Positions 17,514 to 26,412 are shown, numbered from the stretch's first letter. The stretch is DNA of 64,000 nucleotides from Paraferrimonas haliotis (GCF_002282895.1 NZ_NRRB01000003.1:310001-374000), one strand, 5' to 3'. The notes: generated from the sequence alone by a model not told the origin. A program made the numbers and translations.

Positions 17514-17546
17514 CAGTAGCGTCGCTCGCGACGCTGCTGATTTTTG
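17514..17546 (+). terminator. Intercistronic hairpin between pstS and pstC (possible attenuator)
   Basis: AGCGTCGC (17518-17525) pairs with GCGACGCT (17528-17535), and the stem is extended by CAG/CTG past one mismatch. ATTTTTG follows. It probably terminates part of the transcripts or protects the pstS 3' end, so pstS mRNA should exceed pstCAB. Confidence 0.6.
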
Positions 17547-17571
17547 TTGATTAAGCGGTATAAAAAGCCTT

Positions 17572-18549
17572 ATGGCAAAACGAAATCCTTTTAAAAAAAT
17601 GGCGGATACTAGCGCCATATCTAAGCCTCCGTCTAAGCGTGAAGTACGCATAGATAAAGCGTTCCGTCGAGTTGCACTGTCTGCAGCGTGTATGGTTATC
17701 GCCTTGTTGGCATTTATTCTATTTGAAATTTTTATTGAAGCGGCTCCTTCCATCCAACGCCATGGATTTAGCTTCGTTACCGGTACCACTTGGGACAGCG
17801 TAAAAGGCGAATACGGTGTGTTACCTGAGATTTGGGGTACCTTATACAGCTCATTTTTAGCCTTGCTCATAGGCGGTGCCATTGGCATTACCATTGCCAT
17901 ATTCTTGACTCAAGACTTCATTGGTCGTCGTTTATCGGCCATTTTCAGAACCATTGTTGAGTTGTTAGCAGCCATTCCATCGGTGGTTTATGGCCTTTGG
18001 GGTATTTACGTACTGATTCCCATGATCCGCCCAGCGGCCAATTGGTTGCACGAAAATTTTGGTTTCATTCCAATTTTTGGCTCAGATTTAAGCGGCCCAG
18101 GCCTTGCACCCGCAGCGCTCGTGTTAGCCATTATGATTTTGCCTACCGTGGCCGCCTTATCCATTGATGCCTTTTCTCGGGTTCCTTACAAAGTTAAAGA
18201 AGCCGCATATGGCATGGGCACTACTCGTTGGGAAGCCATCTTAAAGGTTATGACACCCACCGCGTCATCGGGACTGTTAGCGGCCTTAGTGTTGGCATTT
18301 GGGCGCGCGCTTGGAGAAACCATGGCACTGGCCATGTTGATTGGTAACAGTAACCAAATCAGCTTGTCGTTATTCGCCCCTGCGAATACGCTGGCTTCGC
18401 TTCTGGCATCAAGCTTCCCTGAGGCCAGCCAAATAGAAGTACAAGCCCTGCTCTACGCCGCCTTGGTGTTATTACTGATAACGTTCATCGTCAACATCAT
18501 AGGTCAAACCATTCAGACCATGGCCATGCGCAAGTTCGAGGGTAAATAA
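17572..18549 (+). CDS. pstC: PstC, phosphate ABC transporter permease
   Basis: 325 residues. A cytoplasmic N-terminal extension (about 1-38, basic) precedes six predicted transmembrane helices. The permease EAA loop is seen in KEAAYGMGTTRWEAILKVMTP (about 210-230), where the ATPase docks. The family partner of PstA in the phosphate importer. The order pstS-pstC-pstA-pstB is the standard one. Confidence 0.95.
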   Translation: MAKRNPFKKMADTSAISKPPSKREVRIDKAFRRVALSAACMVIALLAFILFEIFIEAAPSIQRHGFSFVTGTTWDSVKGEYGVLPEIWGTLYSSFLALLIGGAIGITIAIFLTQDFIGRRLSAIFRTIVELLAAIPSVVYGLWGIYVLIPMIRPAANWLHENFGFIPIFGSDLSGPGLAPAALVLAIMILPTVAALSIDAFSRVPYKVKEAAYGMGTTRWEAILKVMTPTASSGLLAALVLAFGRALGETMALAMLIGNSNQISLSLFAPANTLASLLASSFPEASQIEVQALLYAALVLLLITFIVNIIGQTIQTMAMRKFEGK

Positions 18550-18550
18550 G

Positions 18551-19438
18551 ATGTCTTCAACACAATCCCAAACCACCAGCGCAAGCCTATGCCCCAAAAT
18601 CGAGCGGCAGTGGTTAGAGGCCCGCTCTCTAAAAAGCATGCTGTTAAGCGGGCTTACTTGGCTGGTTGCCGGCATAGGCGCAATACCGCTTTTTTCTATT
18701 ATCTTCATGCTGGTTACTGAAGGGGGCGCTCGTCTCGACTACGAAGCATTAGTTGAATTGCCGCCAGCCGGCTTTGATATGGGTGGCGGTTTCGGTAACG
18801 CCATTGTTGGTACGCTGGTCATGGTCGCCATAGCTGCCCTGATTAGCGTTCCTTTTGGTGTGCTGGCAGCGATTTACCTAGCGGTGCTAGAGCCCCACAG
18901 TCGACTTGCAAAAAACGCACGCTTTGTTGCGAAAACCCTTACTGGTTTTCCATCGATTCTGGCAGGTTTGTTTACCTATATCGTCATTGTGATGCACTTT
19001 GGCTACTCAGCGCTCGCCGGCGGTATTGCCTTGTCTGTTCTGATGTTGCCTACGGTCATTTTGGCGGCCGAGGAAGCAATGAAACAAGTGCCAGTGCGCA
19101 TGACCGATGCAGCTTATGGCATGGGCTGCACTCGCACTCAAGTTATTACAAAAGTTGTTTTACCCAGCGGTATGCCAGGCATCATTACCGGTGTCATGTT
19201 AGCCGTGGCAGGCGCCGCCGGCGAGTCAGCCCCATTGCTCTTTACGGCTCTGTTTAGCAACTACTACATGGAAGAGCTGATCGAACCGACCGCCTCGTTA
19301 TCCATCCTAATTTACAACTTCTCAGCCATGCCGTTTGATAACCAAATTCAATTAGCATGGGCAGCATCCTTAGTATTGGTGCTGATTGTACTGATCTTTA
19401 ATATTCTAGCCCGCCTAATTGGCCGGTCTAAGCACTAA
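18551..19438 (+). CDS. pstA: PstA, phosphate ABC transporter permease
   Basis: 295 residues, starting one base after the pstC stop codon. Six predicted helices after a short polar N terminus. The EAA-type loop reads [21 protein letters not shown] (about 179-199), parallel to that of PstC. Forms the PstCA membrane channel. The next gene, pstB, follows after 20 bases. Confidence 0.95.
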   Translation: MSSTQSQTTSASLCPKIERQWLEARSLKSMLLSGLTWLVAGIGAIPLFSIIFMLVTEGGARLDYEALVELPPAGFDMGGGFGNAIVGTLVMVAIAALISVPFGVLAAIYLAVLEPHSRLAKNARFVAKTLTGFPSILAGLFTYIVIVMHFGYSALAGGIALSVLMLPTVILAAEEAMKQVPVRMTDAAYGMGCTRTQVITKVVLPSGMPGIITGVMLAVAGAAGESAPLLFTALFSNYYMEELIEPTASLSILIYNFSAMPFDNQIQLAWAASLVLVLIVLIFNILARLIGRSKH

Positions 19439-19458
19439 ATTTTTGGAGAGCCCGAGTC

Positions 19459-20271
19459 ATGGCTAATCTACACAAAGCAACCCCTTTCAACCCACAAGGC
19501 GAAGTCGTACTTGATTGTCGTTTAGACAAGGTATTCTATGGCCAATTTCAAGCAGTTCGCGACAGTTATGTGCCCATTGAAAAAGGTAAAATTACGGGCT
19601 TTATTGGCCCATCAGGCTGCGGTAAAAGTACCGTACTAAGAAGCTTAAACCGTATGAATGACTTGGTGAACGGCTTCAAGTTCGAAGGCAAGGTGCTGTA
19701 TCACGGCAAAAACATCTACGGTAAGAAAATTGATCCGGTATTGGTGCGTCGTTACATCTCGATGGTCTTTCAACACCCGAACCCCTTTGCCATGAGCATT
19801 TACGACAATGTAGCCTTTGGTTTAAAGCTTAACCGCTTCAAAGGCGACATGGACGAGCAGGTTCAGAAATCGCTCGAACGAGCCGCACTATGGGGCGAAG
19901 TAAAAGATAAGCTTAACAAGAGTGGCTTGTCGCTTTCAGGTGGTCAACAGCAACGACTGTGCATTGCCCGGGCAATTGCTACCGAGCCGGACGTGTTGCT
20001 TATGGATGAGCCTTGTTCAGCGCTTGACCCCATTGCCACGCGCCACATTGAAGAGCTCATGCTGGAATTAAAAGACCGCTACACCGTCGCTATGGTTACC
20101 CACAATATGCAACAAGCGGTTCGTATTGCCGACAATACGGCGTTCTTTGGCGTAGACGTTAGCCAAGGTGAACGAGTGGGTCATTTGGTGGAAATGGGGA
20201 ATACCCAGCAGATTTTTAACGATCCGCAGTATGACCTAACCAAGCAATATGTCTCCGGTGAGTTCAGCTAA
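19459..20271 (+). CDS. pstB: PstB, phosphate ABC transporter ATPase
   Basis: 270 residues. Walker [10 protein letters not shown] (50-58), ABC signature [14 protein letters not shown] (about 159-172), Walker [14 protein letters not shown] (about 180-192) and the switch His in VTHNMQQA. Drives phosphate import through PstCA. The usual next gene phoU is absent here. Its place is taken by a second PstS-like gene 11 bases downstream, so phosphate signalling through PhoU must rely on a phoU elsewhere. Confidence 0.96.
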   Translation: MANLHKATPFNPQGEVVLDCRLDKVFYGQFQAVRDSYVPIEKGKITGFIGPSGCGKSTVLRSLNRMNDLVNGFKFEGKVLYHGKNIYGKKIDPVLVRRYISMVFQHPNPFAMSIYDNVAFGLKLNRFKGDMDEQVQKSLERAALWGEVKDKLNKSGLSLSGGQQQRLCIARAIATEPDVLLMDEPCSALDPIATRHIEELMLELKDRYTVAMVTHNMQQAVRIADNTAFFGVDVSQGERVGHLVEMGNTQQIFNDPQYDLTKQYVSGEFS

Positions 20272-20282
20272 AGGATTAGGAA

Positions 20283-21329
20283 ATGAGCAGCATGTTTGTT
20301 AAATCGGCAATACTACTGGTGAGTTGCTTACTGGTTAGTTGCTCTAAATCTGAAGCACCACAGCGGGTTGTTGGAGCTGGCTCGTCCATGCCCAACCCCA
20401 TTATTCAAACCTGGATTAAAGAGTTTAACCGCAGTCATCCTGATGTCAGCTTGGAGTATCAAAGTGTTGGCAGTGGCGAAGGTATTCGCCGTTTTCTGGC
20501 TGGCGAAGTCGACTTTGCCAGCAGCAGTGCCGCCCTAACCGACCAGGAAATTGCTCAGGTTGAACGGGGCGCCGACCTGATCCCCATAAGTGCGGGGTTG
20601 ATCGTGTTAGCCTACCACTTACCGGGTTTTGGAGACGGTATTAAACTGCCACGATCCGTCTATCCCGAGGTATTTTTAGGGAAACCGGTAAAGTGGAACG
20701 ATCCGCGCATTCAAGCGGTAAACCCAGAGCTTGACTTGCCCAACGCAGACATTCAACCTGTGGTACGGCGTGGGACCAGTGGCACCACCTATGCGTTCAC
20801 CAATCATTTGAGTGCTATTAGCCAACAATGGCGAGAAAGTGGCTTGGGGGTTGCACGGCTCATCGACTGGCCAAATGCCATGGCAGTTCATTACAACCCC
20901 GGCTCGGCACAACGGGTTAAAGTCAGTGAGAATGCGCTGGGTTATATGGAGTATTCAATCGCTCGCTATGCCAACCTTAATGTGGCGGCTTTAGAGAACC
21001 AAGCCGGTGAATACGTGTTGCCGTCTCGCGCTTCAGGGGAAGCGTCGCTGGCCTCTACCCCGATGTCGTTAAACGAGCACATGCGTATTTTTATTGCCGA
21101 TCCCACTGGCTCGGACAACTACCCAATCATTGCGTTTTCTTGGTTGCTCACCTATCACCAATATCACGATCCCGTTAAGTTAGATGCGATTAGCGATTTA
21201 ATTCATTGGGGGCTTGGTGAAGGGCAACAACAAGCTGAACAAATTGGGTTTATTCCACTTCCTGAGCCTATGATTAAAAAAAGCAAACAAGTGCTTGATA
21301 AGCTAGTGTTGATAGAACAATCACACTAA
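20283..21329 (+). CDS. PstS-like substrate-binding lipoprotein with an altered anion pocket
   Basis: 348 residues, homologous to PstS over its whole length but made as a lipoprotein: LLVSCLLVSC gives a lipidated Cys at about residue 20. Fold motifs align with the PstS at 16440: GAGSSMPNP, VGSGEG (S64), RRGTSGTTY. Two acidic residues of the phosphate pocket are replaced. The D82 equivalent is S82 (VDFASSS against VDFAGSD), and the D163 equivalent is G164 (RRGTSGTT against RSDSSGTT). R162, S166, G167 and T168 are kept. In PstS the aspartate is known to favour protonated phosphate and to help reject other oxyanions, so ligand choice here is uncertain. It could be an auxiliary receptor for PstCAB, a sensor, or specific for another anion. 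An AGGA site precedes the ATG. Confidence 0.85.
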   Translation: MSSMFVKSAILLVSCLLVSCSKSEAPQRVVGAGSSMPNPIIQTWIKEFNRSHPDVSLEYQSVGSGEGIRRFLAGEVDFASSSAALTDQEIAQVERGADLIPISAGLIVLAYHLPGFGDGIKLPRSVYPEVFLGKPVKWNDPRIQAVNPELDLPNADIQPVVRRGTSGTTYAFTNHLSAISQQWRESGLGVARLIDWPNAMAVHYNPGSAQRVKVSENALGYMEYSIARYANLNVAALENQAGEYVLPSRASGEASLASTPMSLNEHMRIFIADPTGSDNYPIIAFSWLLTYHQYHDPVKLDAISDLIHWGLGEGQQQAEQIGFIPLPEPMIKKSKQVLDKLVLIEQSH

Positions 21330-21379
21330 AGTAGAGTGTGCCTCATTTATTGCCTGAATTGGACTGTGTAGGAAGGTTT

Positions 21380-22390
21380 ATGAGTATCAGAATCGGAATT
21401 AATGGCTTTGGCCGCATGGGTCGACTCGCGCTGCGGGCAGGATTTGATTCTCCAGAATTTGAATTCGTTTGCATTAACGACCCCGCAGGAGACGCGAATA
21501 CCCTAGCCCACCTGTTGAACTTTGATTCTGTCCACGGAACTTGGGAGTACTCTGCGTCGGCTAAAGGCGACGATATCGTGATTCGCAAGCAAAAAATACG
21601 CACGACTCAACATCGCGATATTGCACAAACCGACTGGTCCGGTTGCGATGTTGTCATTGAAGCTTCAGGGAAATTTAAGAAAAAAGAGCAATTAGCTCTC
21701 TATCTCGAGCAAGGCGTTAAGCGAGTTGTTGTTACCGCACCACTAAAACAAGACGGTTTGCTGGATATTGTATTAGGGGTCAATCACCACCTATATCAAC
21801 CAAACGAACATCGCATTGTATCCGCGGCATCGTGCACCACCAACTGCCTGGCGCCCGTGGTTAAAGTTATCCACGAGAAGCTTGGTATTAAGCACGGTTC
21901 CATGACCACGGTACACGACATTACCAATACGCAGTCAATTTTAGATCAACCCCATAAAGATCTGCGTCGAGCTCGAGCTTGTGGCAGCAGCTTAATTCCA
22001 ACAACCACGGGCTCAGCCACAGCCATTACTCATATTTTTCCGGAGCTTAGGGGTAAATTAAACGGTCACGCCATTCGAGTACCATTAGCCAACGCGTCCA
22101 TTACCGACTGCGTATTTGAGCTCGAGCAAGCAACCGATGTAGATACGGTGAATGGCTTGCTAAAAGAAGCCGCAGAGGGAGAGCTTAATGGCATTCTAGG
22201 TTACGAAGAGCGCCCTTTGGTTTCGGTGGATTACAAAACCGATCCCCGCTCAAGCATCATAGACGCGTTGTCGACTATGGTGGTGAACGGTACTCATTTA
22301 AAACTTTACGCTTGGTACGACAACGAATGGGGCTACGCCAATAGAGTGGTTGAAATTGTGCGCCTTGTTGGAGCGCCGGATAAGATCTAA
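21380..22390 (+). CDS. ArsJ-associated glyceraldehyde-3-phosphate dehydrogenase
   Basis: 336 residues from the ATG at 21380, which has AGGAAGG upstream (a start at 21338 would add 14 unmatched residues). NAD-binding INGFGRMGR (7-15), active-site C152 in SAASCTTNC, and the catalytic His in the TTVHD loop. A sugar-phosphate GAPDH whose C152 thioester can be attacked by arsenate instead of phosphate, giving 1-arseno-3-phosphoglycerate. The next gene is ArsJ, which exports that ester. This pair is a known arsenate-resistance pathway. Placement behind pst implies detoxification of arsenate imported by Pst rather than central glycolysis. The loop after the His ([15 protein letters not shown]) differs from housekeeping GAPDHs. 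Confidence 0.92.
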   Translation: MSIRIGINGFGRMGRLALRAGFDSPEFEFVCINDPAGDANTLAHLLNFDSVHGTWEYSASAKGDDIVIRKQKIRTTQHRDIAQTDWSGCDVVIEASGKFKKKEQLALYLEQGVKRVVVTAPLKQDGLLDIVLGVNHHLYQPNEHRIVSAASCTTNCLAPVVKVIHEKLGIKHGSMTTVHDITNTQSILDQPHKDLRRARACGSSLIPTTTGSATAITHIFPELRGKLNGHAIRVPLANASITDCVFELEQATDVDTVNGLLKEAAEGELNGILGYEERPLVSVDYKTDPRSSIIDALSTMVVNGTHLKLYAWYDNEWGYANRVVEIVRLVGAPDKI

Positions 22391-22401
22391 AGAACACCAT
22401 T

Positions 22402-23604
22402 ATGCTGGCCCATTTATCTGCTGCCACTCGACAATATTTGCTGATCACAACTAACTACTGGGGGTTCACCCTAACCGACGGTGCCCTTAGGATGTTGGTT
22501 GTACTGCACTTTCACAGCTTAGGTTATTCTCCGCTGGAAGTGGCCATGCTGTTTCTCTTCTACGAGATTTTTGGCGTTATTACGAATCTGGTAGGCGGCT
22601 ACCTTGGCGCTCGTTTTGGGCTTAATCGCACCATGAACATTGGCTTAGCTTTGCAATTAGTGGCATTGTCGATGCTCATGTTGCCCGATAGCTATTTGTC
22701 CATAGCTTGGGTGATGGCTGCTCAAGCGGTATCGGGTATTGCGAAAGATCTCAATAAAATGAGTGCCAAAAGCGCCATTAAGATGCTTGTGCCTGAAGAC
22801 AATAGCAGTGGCCTATATAAATGGGTTGCTTTGTTAACCGGTTCCAAAAATGCCCTCAAAGGACTGGGGTTTTTCTTAGGCGGTTTGTTGTTGGCTTTAT
22901 TCGGCTTTCAAGGCGCCATGATGGCGATGGCCCTAGCGCTGGCAATAATTTGGCTGATGAGTTTAGTCAAGCTCAAAAACGATCTAGGTAAAAGCGCGTT
23001 TAAACCAAAGTTTCGACAACTCTTTTCCAAAACACCCGCCATTAACCATTTAGCAGCAGCTCGATTATTTTTATTTGCAGCTCGGGATGTGTGGTTTGTG
23101 GTGGCATTGCCAATATGTCTGATGACCGAACTCGGCTGGCTCAGTAGCGAAGTGGGTAGCTTTCTTGCCTTATGGGTCATAGGTTATGGTGCGGTGCAGA
23201 GTATCGCTCCCAAGCTGACTCACAATCAAATCAATCGTAACCCAGGGGTTCATGCGGCAAGCTGGGCCAGCTGCCTAGCCATTATCATGCTGCCAATAGC
23301 GCTTTTTCTTAACGTCTATGGGCCAAACACTTGGATACTGGTTATTGGCCTGCTGGTATTTGGGGTTGCGTTTGCCATTAACTCATCGTTGCACAGTTTT
23401 TTGATTGTCGACTATGCGGATGCAAAAGGCGTGTCTTTGGATGTGGGCTTTTATTACATGGCCAACGCCTGTGGTCGACTCTTAGGCACCGTTCTTTCAG
23501 GGGTTACTTATCAGCAGTTTGGCTTAGCGGCTTGCCTTTGGCTATCCTGTTTGTTTGTCATTATCGCAGCGGCTTTTTCTTTGAAACTGAAACCTAAGAT
23601 CTGA
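22402..23604 (+). CDS. arsJ: ArsJ, MFS exporter of 1-arseno-3-phosphoglycerate
   Basis: 400 residues with about 11-12 transmembrane helices of the major facilitator type. ArsJ signatures are strong: TNYWGFTLTDGALRMLV (about 17-33), ARFGLNRTMN (about 70-79) and VSGIAKDLNKMSAKSAIK (about 111-128). Known ArsJ pumps out the unstable arseno-ester made by the co-encoded GAPDH, which then breaks down to arsenate outside. Eleven bases separate it from the GAPDH gene. No arsR lies in the cluster, so control by phosphate through the Pho box is the simplest reading. Confidence 0.93.
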   Translation: MLAHLSAATRQYLLITTNYWGFTLTDGALRMLVVLHFHSLGYSPLEVAMLFLFYEIFGVITNLVGGYLGARFGLNRTMNIGLALQLVALSMLMLPDSYLSIAWVMAAQAVSGIAKDLNKMSAKSAIKMLVPEDNSSGLYKWVALLTGSKNALKGLGFFLGGLLLALFGFQGAMMAMALALAIIWLMSLVKLKNDLGKSAFKPKFRQLFSKTPAINHLAAARLFLFAARDVWFVVALPICLMTELGWLSSEVGSFLALWVIGYGAVQSIAPKLTHNQINRNPGVHAASWASCLAIIMLPIALFLNVYGPNTWILVIGLLVFGVAFAINSSLHSFLIVDYADAKGVSLDVGFYYMANACGRLLGTVLSGVTYQQFGLAACLWLSCLFVIIAAAFSLKLKPKI

Positions 23605-23616
23605 TCTTAACGAGAT

Positions 23617-24294
23617 TTAACGAGCGCAGCTCTCCTGCTCCATAGGTCCACTATCGAGTCCGGTCGTTACACCAAACCCTTGCATCAAGTGAGGATAGTG
23701 CTTATGAAAGTTCTGGAAAATAAAATCGACAGGCACGTCGTTATAGCAACCGAAGTCGGTTAAGTATTGCATGTGCTTACTGCCATCTTCCGTAAACTCT
23801 TGAAAAATTGCATCTTTAGTACCATCGAATTCGAGTGGTTTAATCTTGTATTTATCACACAAGCTTTGATTAAATGTGGGCGTTGCTTTTAACCAGCGCC
23901 CTTCCACAAATATTGAGGCGTAACCATGCATGGTAAAGACCTCAGTGCGTAGCAAACGAATCAGCTTCTCACTGCTTAAATGATTCTTAACGTCTGCCAG
24001 GCCAAGACGTGCAGGAATGCCATTGGCACGGCACAAGGCTATCATGAGAGCCGCTTTAGGTAGGCAATAACCCTCACCTTTCTCAAGACAATGACTGGCA
24101 CGCAAAGACTGAGGGCCCAGCACAACGCCATAAGGGTTGTATGGGTAGCTATCCCGAACGTGATAATAGATATTCACCGCGGTTTGTTGAGGACTCAAAG
24201 CCCTCAACTGCTTAGCTAACTCACTTACCGACTCGGTATCATAGTCAAAATACTCTGTGGGTTGCGTTAGTAACCGAACCTCATCAGCATCCAT
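23617..24294 (-). CDS. Transglutaminase-like (cysteine protease fold) protein
   Basis: 225 residues, no signal peptide. Core of the transglutaminase-like superfamily: Cys in KGEGYCLPKAALMIALCR (about residue 77) and His in MHGYASIFVEGRWLKATPTFN (about residue 123). The position normally held by the third, acidic residue of the triad reads Thr-Pro here, which is common in this subgroup. Family members range from peptidases to non-catalytic proteins, and the substrate is unknown. Start chosen at the ATG with GGGAG upstream. It is convergent with arsJ, 12 bases apart, and lies downstream of a small gene on the same strand. Confidence 0.75.
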   Translation of the reverse strand: MDADEVRLLTQPTEYFDYDTESVSELAKQLRALSPQQTAVNIYYHVRDSYPYNPYGVVLGPQSLRASHCLEKGEGYCLPKAALMIALCRANGIPARLGLADVKNHLSSEKLIRLLRTEVFTMHGYASIFVEGRWLKATPTFNQSLCDKYKIKPLEFDGTKDAIFQEFTEDGSKHMQYLTDFGCYNDVPVDFIFQNFHKHYPHLMQGFGVTTGLDSGPMEQESCAR

Positions 24295-24311
24295 TGTGGC
24301 TCCCTTATCTC

Positions 24312-24352
24312 TTTGGGGACGTACCCCAAACTAACGGTTAGGGGTACGTCCC
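24312..24352. repeat. REP-like inverted palindrome pair, copy 1
   Basis: TTTGGGGACGTACCCCAAA (24312-24330) is followed, after a 10-base spacer, by its inverse GGGGTACGTCCC (24341-24352) and a T-run. Together they can fold into a long hairpin. The right arm supplies the last codons and, just beyond the arm, the TAG stop of the small gene ending at 24331. Confidence 0.7.
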
Positions 24353-24513
24353 TTTTTATCAATCAACTGACAGACCTGGTCACCATAGTAATCGTCGCTG
24401 TAGTTACAATCTAACTCTTTTTGTTCACGCAAAAGCTGGTTGTCATGTTCACGTTCAATATCATCTTGATTTCGTGGGACGTGCTTTGGAAACAGATCGC
24501 TAAACCAGTTCAT
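24331..24513 (-). CDS. Small hypothetical protein with a repeat-derived C terminus
   Basis: 60 residues from the ATG at 24513 (GAGGT six bases upstream), or 65 from an earlier ATG. Hydrophilic, acidic in the middle, start MNWFSDLFPKH, two cysteines, no membrane segment. Not recognised. The last residues, KGRTPNR, are encoded by the REP-like palindrome at 24341-24352 and its spacer, so the natural C terminus was probably altered when the repeat arrived. Same strand as the transglutaminase-fold gene, 36 bases away. Confidence 0.5.
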   Translation of the reverse strand: MNWFSDLFPKHVPRNQDDIEREHDNQLLREQKELDCNYSDDYYGDQVCQLIDKKGRTPNR

Positions 24514-24635
24514 AGTGCTACCTCGCATTTGCTAATTACCCCTTAAGCACAGCACAGCATTAAACATTGGTAAAACCGCCATTTTAGAACTTGCTAATCT
24601 ATTTTCTCGATTGATCCAAACCTGCCCACACCAGT

Positions 24636-24700
24636 GGGGACGTACCCCACTTTCTTAAAAGCCGAAAAAACAACAGGTTACGCGCTAGGGGTACGTCCCC
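24636..24700. repeat. REP-like inverted palindrome pair, copy 2
   Basis: GTGGGGACGTACCCCAC (arm core 24636-24648) and GGGGTACGTCCCC (24688-24700) in inverted orientation, 39 bases apart. This is the same 13-base core as copy 1, 320 bases away. The right arm encodes the final Gly-Thr-Tyr-Pro of oxyR, and the adjoining bases give its TAG stop. Confidence 0.7.
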
Positions 24701-25593
24701 CCCGCGGAAAGCGCTTGGCGGCAAAGCTTCATTAGCTGTTGGATGCTGTCGACGCCGGCGTAGTTAAGCCGACAAACAAAAGCAAAGCGGCGATGGGGGC
24801 CCGGCTCTACAACAGGAATGGTGCGAACTGGTAAGCCTTGCTGATTAACTTGCTCCAATGCGATTTTTGGAATTAAGGTCGCCCCCAATTCCCCTGCTAC
24901 CATTTGCACCAAGGTCGGCAAGCTCGTAGCCGACAGTGAGTAATGATCGCTACTATTGCTCAGTTTACACGCAGCCAAGGCGTGATCTTTTAAACAGTGG
25001 CCGTCTTTTAGCAGCAAAAGTTCAATGTTGTCCATAGCTTCGGTGGTAACCCCTTTAGAGGAGGCAAGGCTTGATGACTCGTGGGTCAACAAGTAAAAGT
25101 CTTCCTGCCAAAACTCGAACGCATGCAATCCTTGTGTGTCATAGGGCAGCGCCAATATCGCACAATCCAATTCTCCACTTCGCACCATTTCCACAATGCG
25201 ATGGCTCTGCTCTTCCACTAATTTCAGCTTGAGCTGAGGGTATTCTTGCTTTATGGCTGGCAAAACAATCGGCAATAAGTAAGGCCCAATGGTCGGAATC
25301 ACCCCCATCGACATAGGAAAGGTTAAGGGTGCGCTTTCTCCGGCCGCCATTAGCCCCATGTCGTCCACGTGCAATTTGATTTCCCGAGCCTTGCGCAACA
25401 GCTTTGTACCTAGCGGTGTAACAAGCACTTGCTTATTATCACGCTCGAAGATTTGGCATCCCAATTGATTCTCTAACTCCTGTACACCAGTACTCAGTGC
25501 CGATTGCGACACATGACATAACTCAGCGGCCTTTTTGAAATGGCGAGTTTGCTCGACAGCCAATGCATAATTGAGTTGCTTTAGAGATATCAT
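24685..25593 (-). CDS. oxyR: OxyR, LysR-type peroxide sensor
   Basis: 302 residues. LysR winged helix (about 1-60), then the effector domain with the redox pair C200 and C209 in LLKDGHCLKDHALAAC, equivalent to C199/C208 of the E. coli protein, which form a disulfide on contact with peroxide. Divergent from ahpC, its classic target, with a 174-base shared control region. An AAGGA site lies before the ATG. The last few residues come from a REP-like palindrome and are probably not native. They lie beyond the conserved fold, so function should be intact. Confidence 0.93.
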   Translation of the reverse strand: MISLKQLNYALAVEQTRHFKKAAELCHVSQSALSTGVQELENQLGCQIFERDNKQVLVTPLGTKLLRKAREIKLHVDDMGLMAAGESAPLTFPMSMGVIPTIGPYLLPIVLPAIKQEYPQLKLKLVEEQSHRIVEMVRSGELDCAILALPYDTQGLHAFEFWQEDFYLLTHESSSLASSKGVTTEAMDNIELLLLKDGHCLKDHALAACKLSNSSDHYSLSATSLPTLVQMVAGELGATLIPKIALEQVNQQGLPVRTIPVVEPGPHRRFAFVCRLNYAGVDSIQQLMKLCRQALSAGGTYP

Positions 25594-25642
25594 CGAAAAT
25601 TTCCTTGCAAGTAATCAACGTTCAGTTTTTTAGATTGCTTTG

Positions 25643-25667
25643 ATAGAACTTATTTAATTTTTATAAT
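25643..25667 (+). promoter_or_regulatory. Candidate ahpC promoter with OxyR-like half site
   Basis: A perfect TATAAT (25662-25667) lies about 100 bases before the ahpC ATG. The -35 region overlaps ATAGAACTTAT (25643-25653), which resembles one ATAG-N7-CTAT half of the OxyR consensus. The second half is not convincing. Divergent oxyR next door makes the link likely. Confidence 0.4.
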
Positions 25668-25767
25668 CATAAACCCATCGTATGATTTAGTCACTCCCAA
25701 GCAACAACCAAAAACATGACGTTGCTTAGAAAATTAGAAATCACTATCCATTACAAGGAATCAGACT

Positions 25768-26331
25768 ATGTCTATTATCGGTAAATCCATCCCAGAATTC
25801 AGCGTAGAAGCGTTTCACCAAGGCGAATTCAAGACCATCAGCAGCGAAGATGTGAAAGGCAAATGGTCAATCTTCTTATTCTACCCAGCGGATTTCACTT
25901 TTGTATGTCCAACTGAATTGGAAGACATGGCTAAGCATCACGAAGAATTACAAGCGCTGGGCGTAGAAGTGTACTCGGTATCAACGGATTCTCATTTCGT
26001 GCACAAAGCTTGGCACGATACTTCCGACAAGATTAACAAAATCAACTACCCAATGTTAGCGGATCCAACGGGTGTGCTGACCCGAGGCTTTGACATCATG
26101 ATCGAAGAAGCTCACCAAGCACTGCGCGGTACCTTCCTTGCTGATCCAGATGGCATTGTTAAAGTTGCTGAAGTCCATGAGTTAGGCATCGGTCGCTCAG
26201 CTAAAGACATGCTTCGCAAAGTGAAAGCCGCACAATATGTTGCAAATCATGATGGTGAAGTTTGCCCAGCGGCATGGGAAGAAGGTGACGAAACGCTAAC
26301 CCCAAGTCTGGATTTAGTCGGCAAACTCTAA
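25768..26331 (+). CDS. ahpC: AhpC, alkyl hydroperoxide reductase peroxidase subunit
   Basis: 187 residues, a typical 2-Cys peroxiredoxin of the AhpC/Prx1 class. Peroxidatic C47 in FTFVCPTE with the PxxxTxxC pattern, and resolving C166 in GEVCPAAW. Reduces hydrogen peroxide, organic peroxides and peroxynitrite, and is recharged by AhpF. A terminator hairpin separates it from ahpF, which allows ahpC to be expressed at higher level. OxyR is divergent upstream. Confidence 0.97.
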   Translation: MSIIGKSIPEFSVEAFHQGEFKTISSEDVKGKWSIFLFYPADFTFVCPTELEDMAKHHEELQALGVEVYSVSTDSHFVHKAWHDTSDKINKINYPMLADPTGVLTRGFDIMIEEAHQALRGTFLADPDGIVKVAEVHELGIGRSAKDMLRKVKAAQYVANHDGEVCPAAWEEGDETLTPSLDLVGKL

Positions 26332-26356
26332 GTCGCAACTCCTCCTGCATTGTTTT

Positions 26357-26381
26357 GGGCGGTTTATCCGCCCTTTTTTTT
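26357..26381 (+). terminator. Partial terminator between ahpC and ahpF
   Basis: GGGCGG (26357-26362) pairs with CCGCCC (26368-26373), followed by eight T. Some read-through is expected, since ahpF starts 32 bases later with no obvious promoter of its own. Confidence 0.8.
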
Positions 26382-26412
26382 GACGCCAATTTTGTAAGAT
26401 AGGAATTCAATT

